Of a stretch of 64,000 nucleotides of DNA, positions 12,001 through 24,220 are shown one piece after another. Each line of letters begins with the position of its first letter. Position 1 is the first letter of the stretch. Position numbers and translations under genes: made by a program. Source of the stretch: Phoronis australis (lineage: Eukaryota > Phoronida > Phoronidae); assembly GCA_002633005.1 (NCBI GenBank), contig NMRA01000089.1:248001-312000 (forward strand). The letters run 5' to 3'. The notes under the pieces are model-generated. The model made no database searches. It worked only from the letters and a program-made list of their open reading frames with translations, and was not told where the DNA came from.

Positions 12001-15000
12001 TAAACAGAGTGTTCCATTTCAATCATTTTCTATTAAATTCAAATGGTACTCATTTTTCCTTTCCGGGAAAATTTGTTGCTGAAAGTATTGGGCAGAATGA
12101 AACTGTGCAGTTTAATGACAACTTTCTTTAAACCTTCTCTGTTGTTAGTTTATGGAAAATATTGGGATTTTTGGCGTTAAGTAACACTTAAAAACCTGAA
12201 ATTATTATGTTGGCAATTAGATTCCATTTTTATAAAAAATCTAACCATCAGATATCAAGCATTCCTGAAACAGGAGGTTTATGTCATGAAAATTTGTAAT
12301 TGTTTACAATGTTTGCTGATGGTAAACTTTTTACTTGTGTCATCTCCTACTCTAGCATGCTGTAAACATTCTCTTTTGAATTTCTCCAATGTCACCTCAT
12401 GATCCAATCAGTTTTATATATATTCCATTCTCACTAGTGGGCTGGTCTTCAAAAATAGGACTAGTTCAGTGGTGAGGGTAATTATCGTTTCTTATCAGGT
12501 GATATCTAAGCATCCTGGCTGTACTTATAGGACATGAAACCGATGGAAACCATATATCTGATTAGAGGGCAAAATTAGACTATGTGGTTTGTTGAATTTT
12601 CTAAATTGGTCAAGTAATAGGGATTTTGTCAATAAAAACCCAAACCTCATTGGAAAGAAGTTCCTAGCATAGCTTATTAGCTAATTACACTGTATCACTA
12701 GTTCCCAATAGAAGGTGGGCCTGAGATATTGGGATGAAATCAGTTGCAATTATGGAATCTGGTTTAAGGGCATGTTTATGACATGAGTGTCTTGTCCCAT
12801 GGGAAATAACAAGACTTCTATAAACAAAAATAGAGAATGCAGTTGCTTGACAGGTGACACAAAAAATGAAGATTTTAAAATATGGACGGACTGAGTAAAG
12901 GTTAGCAATGGATTATTTTGATTTCAGCTTATGGTATTGGGAATCTGGGAATGTCGACTATGGCATTTTGTAAATGGTATTTTGTTATCTGATGAACCAC
13001 TTTAGACCTTAAGATTTGCCTGAATGTCCAAAAAATACATCAACTTCCTTTTAAAACCTTGTATAATGATTTAAATTTGTTTTCAGGATACACTGTTTGC
13101 CAAATCTCCTTGGTAACCTGAAATGTTTGGCATACTTGGAGGTCAGTAACAATAGACTTCCTTGTCTGCCCTACACATTGCGAAACCTTGTTCTCACGAA
13201 GCTGAAAGGTAGGGAAACTGGACTCTAGTGTTCAGTAGTTAAGGTGACTGTTAGTTTGAAAATCTGCATGGCCAACCGTGTGGGATCACTAAATTCTATT
13301 ATTTTAAGACGAAACGTGAATTCCTTATACCGTTTTCTGAATGTAATCGAATTCCTCATAATATTCATGTCATAAATTCTGCTCTAGACATCTTGACACG
13401 GCTTCTAAAGCAGATGATATCTCACAATGCAAAGTCAAGTGAGAGCATTTTTTCATTGGTCAATTTTTCTCTAACTGTAATTGACCAATCATAAAAGGGA
13501 ACTCTTATTTATTATTATGTAAATTACATTTTATTGGTTGGATCTTACACTTTCGGGTATTTCCATCGTTTTCCTGTTATTTTCTGCTTCGATAAGTGCC
13601 GATCTGGTGCTAATTAAAACTCCAATAATGTTAAAGATATATTTTACTTTTAGCTGATTTGTTTTAATGTAAATAAATGGCGGGTGAAAAAAGTGCCTTT
13701 CCCTTCTCAGGCTGGAGTTTTCTGTAGATAAGCCCACCCGATGAAACGCCCATGGGAATTTATTTGGTGTTACAGCTTCATCTGGTATCAAGTGTCCAGA
13801 TAGTGGGACGTTTATTTGGAAATTTTCCTCTTAAAATCCTACTCAGCATCAACTTTTAGCCACAAATTCAGTTTTGTGGCGCATTTATTGTAAAAACGAG
13901 CAAAGCGTTGCTGAACTATGTATTAATTAACTTAAAATCAAACTAAATTAAAATCAATAGTTTTGTGCAAAAAATCGCTGATATTTTCATATCAGCCGAG
14001 GCCAAGACGTTCTGTTTACCTGCCCCCTTTCCGAATAAATGCCCGGGCATTTATTTGGTGTGAACATTTTCATTTCCGAATACATGCCCATGGGCTTATC
14101 TTCGGATAATCCTGGTATATATTTTATTGGAATTGCCCTGACTTTTTCAGAAGGATGGGGCAAAAACTTCAATCATCATGTTCTTCTAAGATTGAAACTG
14201 AACTTGATTGTATGTTATGAATACGTGCGTTGATACTGTGTTACTAAGAATTATTAATTAAATCAGTTTTTGGCCATAGTAAGATTAAAAACCGGACGAT
14301 CGGCACACAAATAAAAAAGTTCATGTTCAATCAATGTTTCGTCTATTCATTAGACATCATCAGGATAATTATTTACAAAGGACAGCAAGTGCCAACATAC
14401 AGCTCAGGTAACATCCGTAAAGTGAAGTAATAATTCTTAGTTGAATTTGATTGGTTTGTCAATCTGTTTTAGTTGATGGTAACCCACTATTGACAAAATC
14501 TGGTAGGAATCATTTGCTCTCATCAAGGAAACAGTTCCCTAGTCTCAGTGAGATCAGTGCCTCTGCAGCAACTAGAGCGCCCTGGAGGATGCTACAAGAG
14601 CTACCTTATAGCTTGAGAGGTACACCTTGCACTTTGGGCTAAAATCATTGAAATCCAGTCTATACTGTCTTTATGTGTGTGTGTGTGTGTGTGGTTGTGT
14701 GTGGTTATGTGCGTGTATGCGTGCATGCATGTTTGGGAGCATTATTCCATCACCTCCATCTGTCTGCTACCATACCTTCTGAACCAATCAATGGATGTTT
14801 GTGAAATTTTGCAGAATATGATCCTTTCAGTTTTTTATGTTAGCCTCTATACCTACTGAGCAACATCATGAAATTGGCAACTAAGTTCTACTGACGAGAT
14901 AACAACTCCCATTTTAATGGATGGATTCAATGTATTCTACTCCCCCTAGTGGCCATGTTTATTATTCTTGCATCTGTTTTTCTCATCCATCTCCCTGACT

Positions 15001-15660
15001 GCTAAACCACTCATAGGATGATTATGGAATTTCACATATAACAGTTAAATTCCTGTTGTGATGAGGATGGTTGGTGTTGATTTTCGGATGGGTTCCACTC
15101 TTGCGGCAATCCCCAGTGCGGGCTCCTGTTTTGATGGAACTTAACGACATTTGTTTTGTGTACTAATTGAGGAGAGTACAGCTGATGTTGATTTTAGACT
15201 GGTTCAACTAGTGGTGTATTCAATCCTATTAAAGAGAGCATGTCTGGCCTTTATTTTTACTGTGGCACCCCCTTGTGGCAGTTTTAGTATGTGCTTCCGT
15301 ACTATTATTACAAACATTCAGCTGGAGACATTTTCAATGTGAATTGTTATTTCATTTTTACAAGCTCAATGTAATATTCAGTATTACAACGTGATGTGTC
15401 ACTGGTTTACTTTTCCACACTCACCCACCATCTTCTCATTGCAAAGATGTTAGCACATCTAAGGCATGTATCATCTTCTCATTACAGAGATGCTAGTGCA
15501 TCCAATGACATGCAGCAACTGTGGTCAGCGTCTGTTTATGCAGTACGAGACACTCATACAGTTTGTGGACCTAAGTGAGCTGGATCAAGCATTACCACTA
15601 AGTCGAGTCATTTGCTCAAATGGACATTGCATGGTGAAGCACATGGAAAATACGGAATGA
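3050..15660 (+). CDS. Leucine-rich repeat protein with N-terminal hydrophobic segment and C-terminal Cys module
   Basis: Nine exons keep phase throughout: 3050-3271, 4814-4899, 8798-8963, 9422-9603, 10648-10702, 11324-11484, 13087-13208, 14473-14619 and 15488-15660 (437 residues, TGA stop). All junctions are GT-AG. Residues 27-48 are hydrophobic (IALAITSSLCC...VVWLIHMI), a likely membrane anchor. Residues ~115-335 are eight or nine LRRs of the short type (LxxLDLSxNxLxxVPxxL). The C-terminus has C389-x2-C392 and C423-x4-C428, possibly zinc-binding. The order 'LRRs, then PSLxE, then LPxxL, then CxxCG, then LPLSRxICSxxHC' recalls LRR1, LRRC28 and LRRC58, but I cannot assign an orthologue. The start is uncertain: ATG 3050 lies 24 bases after a possible acceptor (tttag), so more N-terminal exons may exist. 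The two N-terminal exons rest on phase and splice sites, not homology. Confidence 0.8.
3770..4130. repeat. Old copy of the dispersed 'CCCCTAGTGGC' repeat family
   Basis: Diverged text matching 7080-8210: 'aggatcttcttgaaatttggca', 'ttagtggccattttattatttt', 'ctataactgcttgaagga' and 'cgacgttgactttctgacgaa'-like phrases in the same order. It lies in intron 1 of the LRR gene. Confidence 0.5.
7085..8210. repeat. Tandem copies of the dispersed 'CCCCTAGTGGC' repeat family
   Basis: About two and a half units of ~480-500 bp. Each unit runs: 'ccccctagtggcaat', T-rich stretch, 'tcaaaggncct', 'aaatttngcacat', 'gttgacgctanc', 'gnnntctagtggccattttt', 'ttgaaggatgattgtgaaa', 'actgtggcgc(t/c)tcctagtgg', 'caggatctttatta'. 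There is no coding potential. It lies in intron 2 of the LRR gene. The phrase 'ctagtgg' recurs about every 150-200 bp, and several instances match the CTCF core consensus (see findings). Confidence 0.75.
8512..8690. repeat. Interspersed repeat, copy A
   Basis: Shares 'atttctcca(g/a)tgtca', 'attccattctcactag', 'gagggtaatt', 'gtttcttatcaggt' and 'atatctaa' with 12380-12570 in the same order and orientation. It lies in LRR-gene intron 2. It may be a low-copy MITE or SINE; no ends were defined. Confidence 0.5.
12380..12570. repeat. Interspersed repeat, copy B
   Basis: Second copy of the sequence at 8512-8690, same strand, about 75% alike by eye. It lies in the intron between the LRR exons at 11324-11484 and 13087-13208. 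Confidence 0.5.
14285..14375 (-). other. Hammerhead-like / retroelement end motif
   Basis: On the minus strand the order is CTGATGA, then a 5-bp stem (GTCTA...TAGAC, loop ATGAA), then GAAAC, near an 'ccgatcgtccgg' palindrome. CTGATGA-stem-GAAA is the conserved hammerhead ribozyme core. Such cores occur in Penelope-like retroelements (family knowledge). One extra T separates CTGATGA from the stem, and I could not pair a convincing stem I, so activity is doubtful. Confidence 0.3.
14673..14730. repeat. (TG)n microsatellite
   Basis: Ten or so TG dinucleotides followed by interrupted TG/TGCA text. It starts about 50 bases after the LRR-gene donor at 14619/14620, within the last intron. Confidence 0.8.
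14750..15310. repeat. Diverged copy of the dispersed 'CCCCTAGTGGC' repeat family
   Basis: Contains 'tccccctagtggccatg', 'gctaaaccactcataggatgattatggaa', 'gatggttggtgttgattttcggatg' and 'cccccttgtggcagtttt', in the order seen at 7085-8210. It occupies most of the last intron of the LRR gene. Confidence 0.6.
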
Positions 15661-15969
15661 TTCATCACTTGGATTGCTTCATATCAAGTCATGCGACACA
15701 ATCACGGTTCAGGGAATGTTCAGTGGTCCAAAAGGGCAATTAATACAATAGACATTTTCTGGTCTATCTGTGACATGCATAGTCATTAGATGGTGACAGC
15801 GTAGTTGCTGGACAGTGTTCTGCGTTCTTATACCATCAAATATGCACTGTTGGGAGGAGGGATACTCAGAAATGTCCAGTCTCTCAAAATGTCGGTGGGT
15901 GAAAGAAATTTTGGTTCCTCCTAGTCAACTTGGCCCGAGTTGCACACGAGAATGTACACATTGAGTTCA

Positions 15970-16155
15970 TGTTATCACTGTGTTGTTTAGTCTGCAATGT
16001 ACACAGTTGGTGCATATCAACACTGTGTTGTTTAGTTTGCAATGTAACATTGGTGCGTATAAACATTGTTATTAAGTTTGCAATGTACACGTTGGGCGCT
16101 TATCAAGACTGTGTTGTTTGATCTGCAATGTACAGGTTGGGTGCATATCAAGACT
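15970..16155. repeat. ~50-bp minisatellite in the LRR-gene 3' region
   Basis: Four units built on 'gtttagtntgcaatgtacac(n)gttggtgcatatcaanactgtgtt'. It begins about 310 bases after the LRR-gene stop, so it is probably in the 3' UTR or just beyond. Its start and end are approximate. Confidence 0.7.
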
Positions 16156-16159
16156 TCAT

Positions 16160-19100
16160 GTTTCTCATGTTACTAAAGTTAACAATCTAAAACTCTAATT
16201 GGTTTTCCCTCAAGTGGCTTATCCCCTTTTAAAATGATTGAATACAGTTGTCTTTAATGTCCACTAACAGGATAATGTAATTTTTTGTAACCACGCTATG
16301 GCGTTTTTGTATTTTTCTGTTTTCATTATTTAGTATTAATGCCACAATGTATTTTGCTCATTTTGTAAGTTCCAGGGATTACAAGTCCTGTGTACTTGTG
16401 TAATATTATATTCACTAATCTCTGAAGTTGATTAACTTGCCATATCTTAAGGTTGCTTAGCACATATTTATTTATATCAGTATTATTGACTCGCTCTTGT
16501 CCTAACAAGCTAGGGTCACAGATTTTACATCTGAAAGCATTTTGCTCTTGAAAAAAATAATTCAAGCAAGTTTAGTGCCACTTTTGAAGGCTTTTACTCG
16601 AAATTTTCTTAGATTTCAGCTGAACTACTGTAAGAATTTAGAATTTAGTAAAAATGGTTGGAGTTACAAGTTTAAGCATGACTTAGGAAGTAGTATCCAT
16701 GGAGATCTTGAATTGGACATGTTTTTAGAATAACTTAAATCTCACTTTTTGAGATGGGCAATAGGTTCAGAATTTGATAAAATATTCTAATCTTAGTTTT
16801 CAGGAGAATCTGATTTTACTCACAATCTCCTGTTTTTGTTTTAGGAATAAGTAGTTAGAAACCTTGAAAATAATTACTAAATTTGTATCAATCATTTTGT
16901 AGAATAGACATCTCATGTGATGTAAGGATTTTCAATAAGTTTGTTACTGTTGTTGTATAATTAAACTTTTTGCCACTTTTCCAATTGTGTGTATTTTGTG
17001 AATAGCAAACATTCCATTTTGTTATAAAACTGTGGACTAAAGGTGCAATGTTAATACCTGGTGCTCAAGGGACGTTCAGATTGACTGCTAACAGATATCT
17101 AGTGAGTAACGGAATGACATTTTCAAGAAAGCTCGACAAGAGATTCAGTTTAATATAATGTAGGTTGAATTTCACAAAAGAACGAGCAGTGTTTATGTCA
17201 GCCATGGGGGATTTCTTTAGGTCAAAGTAACATTCTTTGTATGACGTTCAGTTCATGTAGTGTTGAGGTCAGCACACAGAAAATCATGAAACAAAGTGCT
17301 CTCACACTTCAAAATCCCCCAAGGACTTGATATCAGGTAGTTTGATGTTAACTTAGAGTAAATCTTGCTATCTGGTAATTTGTTGTTAAACCGAGTGTAA
17401 ATGTTAATAACTGTTAGTTTGATGCTAGCTAAAGTATTTGTTGTTTGTAACTTTAAGGCCACGATAAACCAGCCTTCTGTCAGAGAGATTTGCTTCTGAT
17501 TAAGGTCACTTGTTGTTACAAAACTTGTCACAACTTGTTCCTTATTCAAGTTAGAAGTATCTACCAACTTCCCTAGACAAGAAATCACTTACAGGCAGAG
17601 CAAGGAACCATTGTAGAACAATGTAAACTTGGTAGGGGAGATCTAACTGGATAGGTGTTTATGCAAGCCTTGAGTAAGATTGCTTGCAACAATACAGTGT
17701 TCACTGTAAACAATATTTAAAAGTAGTGCTTTCATAATGGATTTGCTTAACTTTAAGTTTACCATGAATTTTAGGAGAAATAAAAGCTTTATTTGGCATT
17801 TTGTCAAGGGTCTGAACGTCTCTCATAGTGGTAACACTAATAAGTTGTTGTCGCCAAATTGTTTATTTAGGCCCATGGCCAAAATTGCTAATAGTCTAGA
17901 TTTATTGCTCTTTTCAGTTTAGCGTGGTAAGCAGTCGTAACTTTGCCAGATGTGGATCGATTTTGAACGATCAAAACAACATTGCTAAAATGATTTTAGT
18001 TCATTATTCTTTGTTGTTAAAAATTTTGAGTTGCAAATATCCCAGTAAATGAAATGTTTTCTGCAACATACCAGTGTTCATCAGTGCTTTGTAATGTGTT
18101 ATACAGTAATTTGCGCACACACTTCCTTGCTTCTCAGTCCATTAATAGCAGTCCCCACTAAGGGTATCTCGACTGGAAGACTCAAGCTCAGACCCTAGGT
18201 TCAGTGATCAACTTCTTGAAAAATCTGACAGGCTTGTTTGCTTCAGAAATACTGCAAGTGTTAAATTATGTGTTGCAGCATTTTATGTTTCTATACTATT
18301 TATTAGTTCATTATGTGTTACATAGTCATTCATGTTCGTCATTCCCAATGTTTATATTATTTTGCATCAAGTTTTATTTAAGCATCGTCGGTTTCCAAGC
18401 CTTTAATGCATTACTGTTGTTGGAATAAAAATCTAATGCCATTAGATTGTTTGTTTGACTTGTTTGCACACTGGGAACAAAATTGTGCTATGTTAAATGC
18501 GTTTTAATTTCGACAACAGTTCTTAGAAATCATTCAGATGTACACACCAGTCCTGCCTTGGTAATTTCCTTTTATTAATGTTGTGTTACCACAACTTTGG
18601 CTTATGTTACTATCCAGTATTTGGTTTTAAACTTGGATGATTGAAATCTAATGCAGCAGTGTCTTTCAAAAGAAACCTTGTGTTTTACTGGAAAGTGTCC
18701 GAGGGTGTATGTAGCTGCCTTTGCAAGTGGTTTAAAATTAGTCCACCAGATGGCTGAAACATTAATCTATTAATTGAAAATGCACTTAACAGAGTTAATT
18801 AGTACATACCATAGTCAATACATCAATAAATAAAAGTGTACTTTCTCATAAGAATTATGGCACTTCAGCCAACTCTCAACAATTTCAAGTCCAGTAATGA
18901 TGATACAGTTCACCACCAGATGTCAGCTTGCGACAGCCATTTACTTTACAACAAAACAGCTTCCTGAACAAACACCTTACCTTGATGAATTGCCAGAACT
19001 CACTAATCTGAACACAGAGACCAATTCATGTAAATAGCCTCTGAAGTAAGCAGTGAAGCCATAAAGTAATTAAGCAAAGTTGAAGACTAAAGGTTTCTGA

Positions 19101-19680
19101 AAGGAATCTGTTGAAACTTGTAAAGCAGCTAGAAACTACAATTCGTACTATTTCCGCAGGTTGCACTCTTACTTGGCCTGTTCAAAAAATTGTAGATAAT
19201 CTGGAAATTTGTGAAAGGCTTATCTACAAAGGTGTATCTGTTCCACAATAAATTGTTGTTGACACAACTAGGTCCATGAGGAGGGCTATCTCACTTTCAA
19301 CATCATTAGGGGCCTACTGCAGTGGAGCGAGGTTGATCTCTGTCGACGCACGAATACTGTGTGCGACTTGGTGAACAATTTGGCCCAATGCACAATGGCC
19401 TTTCAAACCACAGCTACTGATAAGATCTATTCAGAGAGCACAAGCAGAAACGATACAAAAACCTTAGTTACTGTAGTAGTAGTTCTGTCAGCACTGAAAC
19501 CACAAGTCATAGAACCCCTGGTCTTGAGGGATGTGGACTTAGTGGAAATGGCAATTACTCATAGAAAAGGTCAACCCCACTTCCATGGTTTTACTGTCAT
19601 GGGAATTTGTGGCCATGATTAATTTGCATTTACAGTTGGTAAGGTGTAAAGTTGAAGTGCTCGTAATTGGTGAGCACATG
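16160..19680. other. Convergent 3' space between the LRR gene and JKAMP
   Basis: No exon was recognised on either strand. It is AT-rich, with candidate poly(A) signals for + transcripts (AATAAA near 18,424 and near 18,825). It should contain the 3' UTRs of the two convergent genes. Short ORFs here look random. Confidence 0.4.
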
Positions 19681-19682
19681 AT

Positions 19683-19830
19683 GAGAATCCAATGAGATAG
19701 GCCTTGTACAACTGAGAGTCCAGTGAGCTAGGACCTGGACAACAGACTCCAGTGAGCTGGGCCCTGGACAACAGTGTGTCATGTAGTTGGTCAGTAGCTG
19801 AGTCCAGTGACCAAGGCCCTAGACACCAAT
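19683..19830. repeat. ~40-bp minisatellite just downstream of JKAMP
   Basis: Diverged units share 'ccagtgagct(a/g)gg(a/c)cctggacaaca'. It lies 30-180 bases beyond the JKAMP stop codon on its transcribed side, so it is likely in the JKAMP 3' UTR. Confidence 0.55.
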
Positions 19831-19862
19831 GAACCATTTCATCAGTCAACTAATGACAAAAG

Positions 19863-22800
19863 TTAGCCTGCGATCTCTGGACTGTTAGGATTGGTGAACT
19901 TAACAGTCAGTATGTAGAAAAAGAACGGAAACGGAGCAAGCAACAACACTGGCAGGTGCATCGTGGGATTGCGCACTTCTGTGATGGCGATGATGGCGTA
20001 GATCTGTAGTAACCAGTGTCCCACAACAATAACAATGTTACGAAAGCTGCGGATGTTTTTAGAGAACAAGGACCGAATGCTCTGGAAGAAAGAATATACA
20101 AGATATGTAGAATCAGCTTTCTGACAAAAAACAGTAACTTTTTACTAAAACTATTTCTACTGGGTGCAAAGCAAGTCACCAAGGCTCTCATCAATAGGAA
20201 CACACCTGCCACCTTTCATCATCATTCTGCAAACAGTTTGGAGGACAAAGAACAGTCAACAAAAATAAAATGGCCACCAGAGAACACAACAAAGATCAAA
20301 TCCATCTGGTGCTGTTGTCAACTGTACGTGATGATAAATTATTTGCCAAATTTCATTAACATCCATCTATGGAAACGCAAAGAAAACCAAAATTGCCACT
20401 AGGGGACTTCACAGTTATTGTGTTTGTCCCAAATTCCATATCAGTTGTGCAAGCATCAAGTTGATGAAGACTCATAAAGGAACTTCATAGCTATTGAGCT
20501 GCTGGGAAAAAACACCACAAGCGGACACCACAGCAGTCGGACTCATCTAAAAATCATCGCCAGTCCTGACGTTTTCTGCATTTTGCCATTCTGATAAAAT
20601 TCACCTCAATAAAACAAATTAATTGTGAGAAGCGCATTATGTCACTTACTTGATCATTAAAGCTGGTTAGATGGATAGTTTGGCTGACTAACGAGATGAG
20701 TAGAGTGATGTATGGAAAGTAATAATCTGAAATTACAATAAAAGCGCAGAATCATAGTTTGTAGCAGTCTAACGGGAATAAACAGGCAACCATTATTAAA
20801 GTGAGCAAAAGATTCAATCTTTACAACAATCATCATTAACAAAAGCGATGTGCCCACTATATGCAATCATTATGCATAAAGCACAGATACTGGAATGATA
20901 ATTATTTTGAACATGGGAGCAATGCTACATGTGATCTCAATAGGAGCACATATGTCCAAAATCTTGAAGATCCTCCAGGAAATGGCAGAACAATTGAGGG
21001 TTGCCCAAAATACAAAATCACCACTACAGTGCACCACAGTAGAGACCTGTTCAAAAATCAACGGCAGCTGCGCTCTGCAGCTGTCCTCTCCTCAGCAGGA
21101 TCACATCTATTAATAAAATTTCATGAAGTACGTCAAAGAACGTAGCGGATATTGAGGTGGATGCAAAGAAAAATAAAATTGACCCAAGGGGGAGCACCAA
21201 GACACACTCCCCTCAATATGAACACACCTGCCATCTTTGATAATGGGATTTTTACCTTTAAGTGGTTCAGCAAATAAGGACAAAAAATAGGCATAAAAGT
21301 AACAAAAAACACTAGCGGACACATCAGAAGTCAAATCTGTCTGAAACAAGATAGTGGTTGTCGTCTCCTCGTTAGAAGCTCAATTATTGTCAAATTTCAA
21401 GAAATTGAAAGCAAAAACAGCTCAGAGTGCATATTCTAAATTGGACAGAAACTAAATATTATCCATCAAGGAACTTGGTAGATATAGAAGCATACAGTAA
21501 ATTTCATGAAGATCCATCAAGTATCTCGGTATTGCCACTACGAGGCGCCACATTTGGACAATTCCAAACATCAGTGTCAGCTGTGCTCATGTCAATAGGA
21601 ACACATCAGTGCAGCACTTATTTCTGGCTCTAAGACATGTGCTTTAGGTGCCAGTCGCAGCTCTTCAGTCAACAAACAGGAGCAGCACTATCTGCTGTAC
21701 ACTTAATAAGTTCTCAATTCATTCACAGGGGAGACGATTCAAAATGTTCAAAGGATGTGTATGGAATCCAACACACTTCCAGGGTGTTATCCATACCAAA
21801 CACAATCCTGAAGCACTGTGCTTTTGTGAAGGAAATTATCCACAGTGCAGGGCCCTTAATGAACTTTATTTGCCACACAACCCAAGTTAATCTTAAAAGG
21901 TTTTCATTAACAAGTCGCCTTGCAACAACAGTCTGAGAATTTTCATACAATGTCAACATTTGTCTTAAATTTCACAAAGTTCATGACTGTGCTGATATAT
22001 ACTGACACAGTGGATAAACAGTATACCAAATGAAAACTAGCACAAAACACTTACATAACAAACCACCAAGAACTGCCTGTGCTATGACAAGAATTGGAAA
22101 GAAATACATGGCCGCATAGATAGACTTGGTGCCTGTGTGATCGAGAGCTTTGCTGGAGATCACAGGTCGTACTAGCAACATTAACAGCAAGCATACAGCA
22201 TAGTAAACAATCACCATGGAGTACCTGAGAAACGAGAAAACAATGTTTTAACAATAAAAAATATGAGACCGATTTTCAACTCCTTGCTCTTGACACAGGT
22301 AAATAGTCTTAGACTGTTTGACAGCAAAAGTGAATATAAATGCTATTACTGTATTCATCCCAATTTCACAGTTTTACTAAAAGTCTGTGCTTAAGATCCT
22401 CAATTTCAATAGTCAAGACTTCTAGTGTTCAGAGGCACATCTTTGTGAAGACTTAAATGAAAAGTATGTCTCATCTCAATTCCGGACTACAGTGTTTTCC
22501 AAAATCCAGATATCAATTTAATCCAATCCATTGTTAAGCATTTCATCAGTCTTTGGTCTTGAATAATGGCTACGAAGTCAATTTATACCAAGTTTCAGTT
22601 CTCAAATCAAAACAAAACTCATCAGAAACACCACTTTTGGATACATTTTATGCTGTTTTTTCTCACAAGGATGGTACGGAAGAATTTACAGCTCAATACT
22701 TCATCAGACAAAGCTTGTAAATGACAAGTAATGACAAGAGATGACATTTGACGAGCCTCGTCTGAAGAAATAACAAACCGTCAGTTCTTCCAGAGCGCAG

Positions 22801-23912
22801 AGATCATTTCTAAAATGGAACAAGATGAGACATGGCATAAATCAAAACATACTTTTTGGACAGAAAGTACCAGTTTAATGCTACTTTAAAATTTTTAATA
22901 TGTTTTAACATCAACATCAGGTGAACAATTAAAAACAAGTGAATCAGTCTAAACTTACAGTGGATAAACAGCCTCCTGGGTGCAGTATAAAGTGGTGGTG
23001 TAGTCTGGCTTGGGGTTGTAAAACATAGTGTACCAATCAGAGAGTGACATAACAGAACAGGAAGTGACAGCGAGGCTTCCTATTGGCTGAGTGAGCAGCA
23101 GTGTGACAATGGCTGCCAGTACAGACTCACCCAGAGACAGGATATATAGAGTAATTAATGACCACCTGAAATAAGATAGGAAAAGAATTGACAGCAGTTG
23201 ATAAAAAAATGGAATCTGAAAATAGTGCCATAATGAATCACGCAATACGATTCCAATCATCTTTACCTCTTGATATGATTAGTATAGTCTATAAAGAACC
23301 AGTGAAGTATGACTGGTAGAAAGGCCATGAAACCCAAGTACAGCCAGTCACGCAGGGAAGGGCTATCCTCACACTTCACGCACACAGAGCTGTGTTCATG
23401 ATCTGGTCTGTAACCTCGAGCACACGCCTGCAAACAACATCATGCATTAGTTGACATGTCACCATGGCGATAAAGCACTTAAAGCATTACAATGAAATTT
23501 ATTCTTCAAACACCATTATGTCAACTCAGTACCAGAACGTTTATCAAATGAAAGAGCATGGTGCCACATAATGATGAATAACAGGCACGAAATATGGCTG
23601 AAACAATCAGCTATTTAACACTACTATCTTGATGACTGATGTTACCACTCATTTACTAAACCTCAGGTATGAATAACCGAACAAGTTTGTCCGAATGAGA
23701 ATAATGAACAAACTTCTAAAGACATTTCTCACAGTACCAATTCTCTAAACATATACTGGGTATATTCAACAAATAATAAAAGAAATGTTGGTAGCAATAA
23801 AATTGACAATATCGCATTAAAAAATCTTTGTTCCAATTCTCACCCCACATTCACTGAAGGTTCCATTACTTTGAAGCATATGGCCACAGTAATATCCAAG
23901 ACACTTCTGCAT
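19863..23912 (-). CDS. JKAMP: JKAMP, JNK1/MAPK8-associated membrane protein
   Basis: Six exons, high to low: 23844-23912 (exon probably begins at 23917), 23267-23427, 22959-23165, 22055-22224, 20650-20726 and 19863-20081. All phases agree and the product is 300 residues (vertebrate JKAMP is about 310). The N-terminus has CLGYYCG, ECG, ARGYR and CVKCE, the family's Cys-rich start. Conserved phrases follow: DWLYLGFMA, LHWFFIDY, LSDWYTM-YNP-PDY, EAVYPL, KSIYAAMYFFPI, FPYI, GHWLLQIYAI and KFTNPN. About seven membrane segments are visible. Known role: a multipass ER/plasma-membrane protein that binds JNK1 and recruits ubiquitin/proteasome components to misfolded membrane proteins. The 77-base exon at 20650-20726 is diverged; I placed it by FPYI, its splice sites and exact phase fit. 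The ATG at 23912 follows a likely acceptor (ttttcag), so a 5' UTR exon or a few more N-terminal residues may lie upstream. Confidence 0.92.
20200..20610. repeat. Inverted copy of the dispersed 'CCCCTAGTGGC' repeat family
   Basis: Minus-strand version: 'attgccactaggggactt', 'tttgccaaatttcattaa', 'caagttgatgaagactcataaaggaac' and 'aaaatcatcgccagtcctgacgtttt'. It fills much of the last JKAMP intron. Confidence 0.5.
20930..21650. repeat. Inverted, partly tandem copy of the dispersed 'CCCCTAGTGGC' repeat family
   Basis: Repeated phrases 'ataaaatttcatgaagta', 'tagcggacac(c)atcagaagtcaaatctgtctgaaa', 'gtaaatttcatgaagatccatcaag' and 'attgccactacgaggcgcca' run in the opposite sense to 7085-8210. It lies within JKAMP intron 4. 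ORFs here are not genes. Confidence 0.45.
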
Positions 23913-24004
23913 GACCTCTGAAAAAGTTTTAAAAAATCACTGATAACTGCAAACTTACGAGTAAAAAATAGAATGAAACATCTTGAAATATAGAGTACAC
24001 ACTG

Positions 24005-24220
24005 AAGTAAGCTTCACAGTACACAGTCAGTATTAGGACCCCTACAGAATGAATGTTCAAAGTCATTATTAGAACCTTACAGATTGAATGTCTACAGTCA
24101 ATATTAAGACCCCTAGAGAATGAATCTTCACAGTCACTACTAGGACCCCTACAGAATGAATGTCTACAGTCAGTATTAGGATCCCCACAGAATGAATGTC
24201 TATAGTAAGTATTAGAACCA
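24005..24220. repeat. ~41-bp minisatellite upstream of the JKAMP first coding exon
   Basis: Five units of 'acagtca(g/a)tattaggacccctacagaatgaatgtct' with point changes. It lies about 90 bases upstream of the acceptor of the first recognised JKAMP exon, so it may sit in a 5' intron. Confidence 0.75.

Noticed and set aside
17253-17588. 111-codon minus-strand ORF
   Set aside because: Low-complexity T/N/L-rich text, with no motif or splice partner; it lies in the convergent 3' space.
20016-20402. 128-codon + strand ORF
   Set aside because: It is antisense to the last JKAMP exon and runs into the dispersed repeat.
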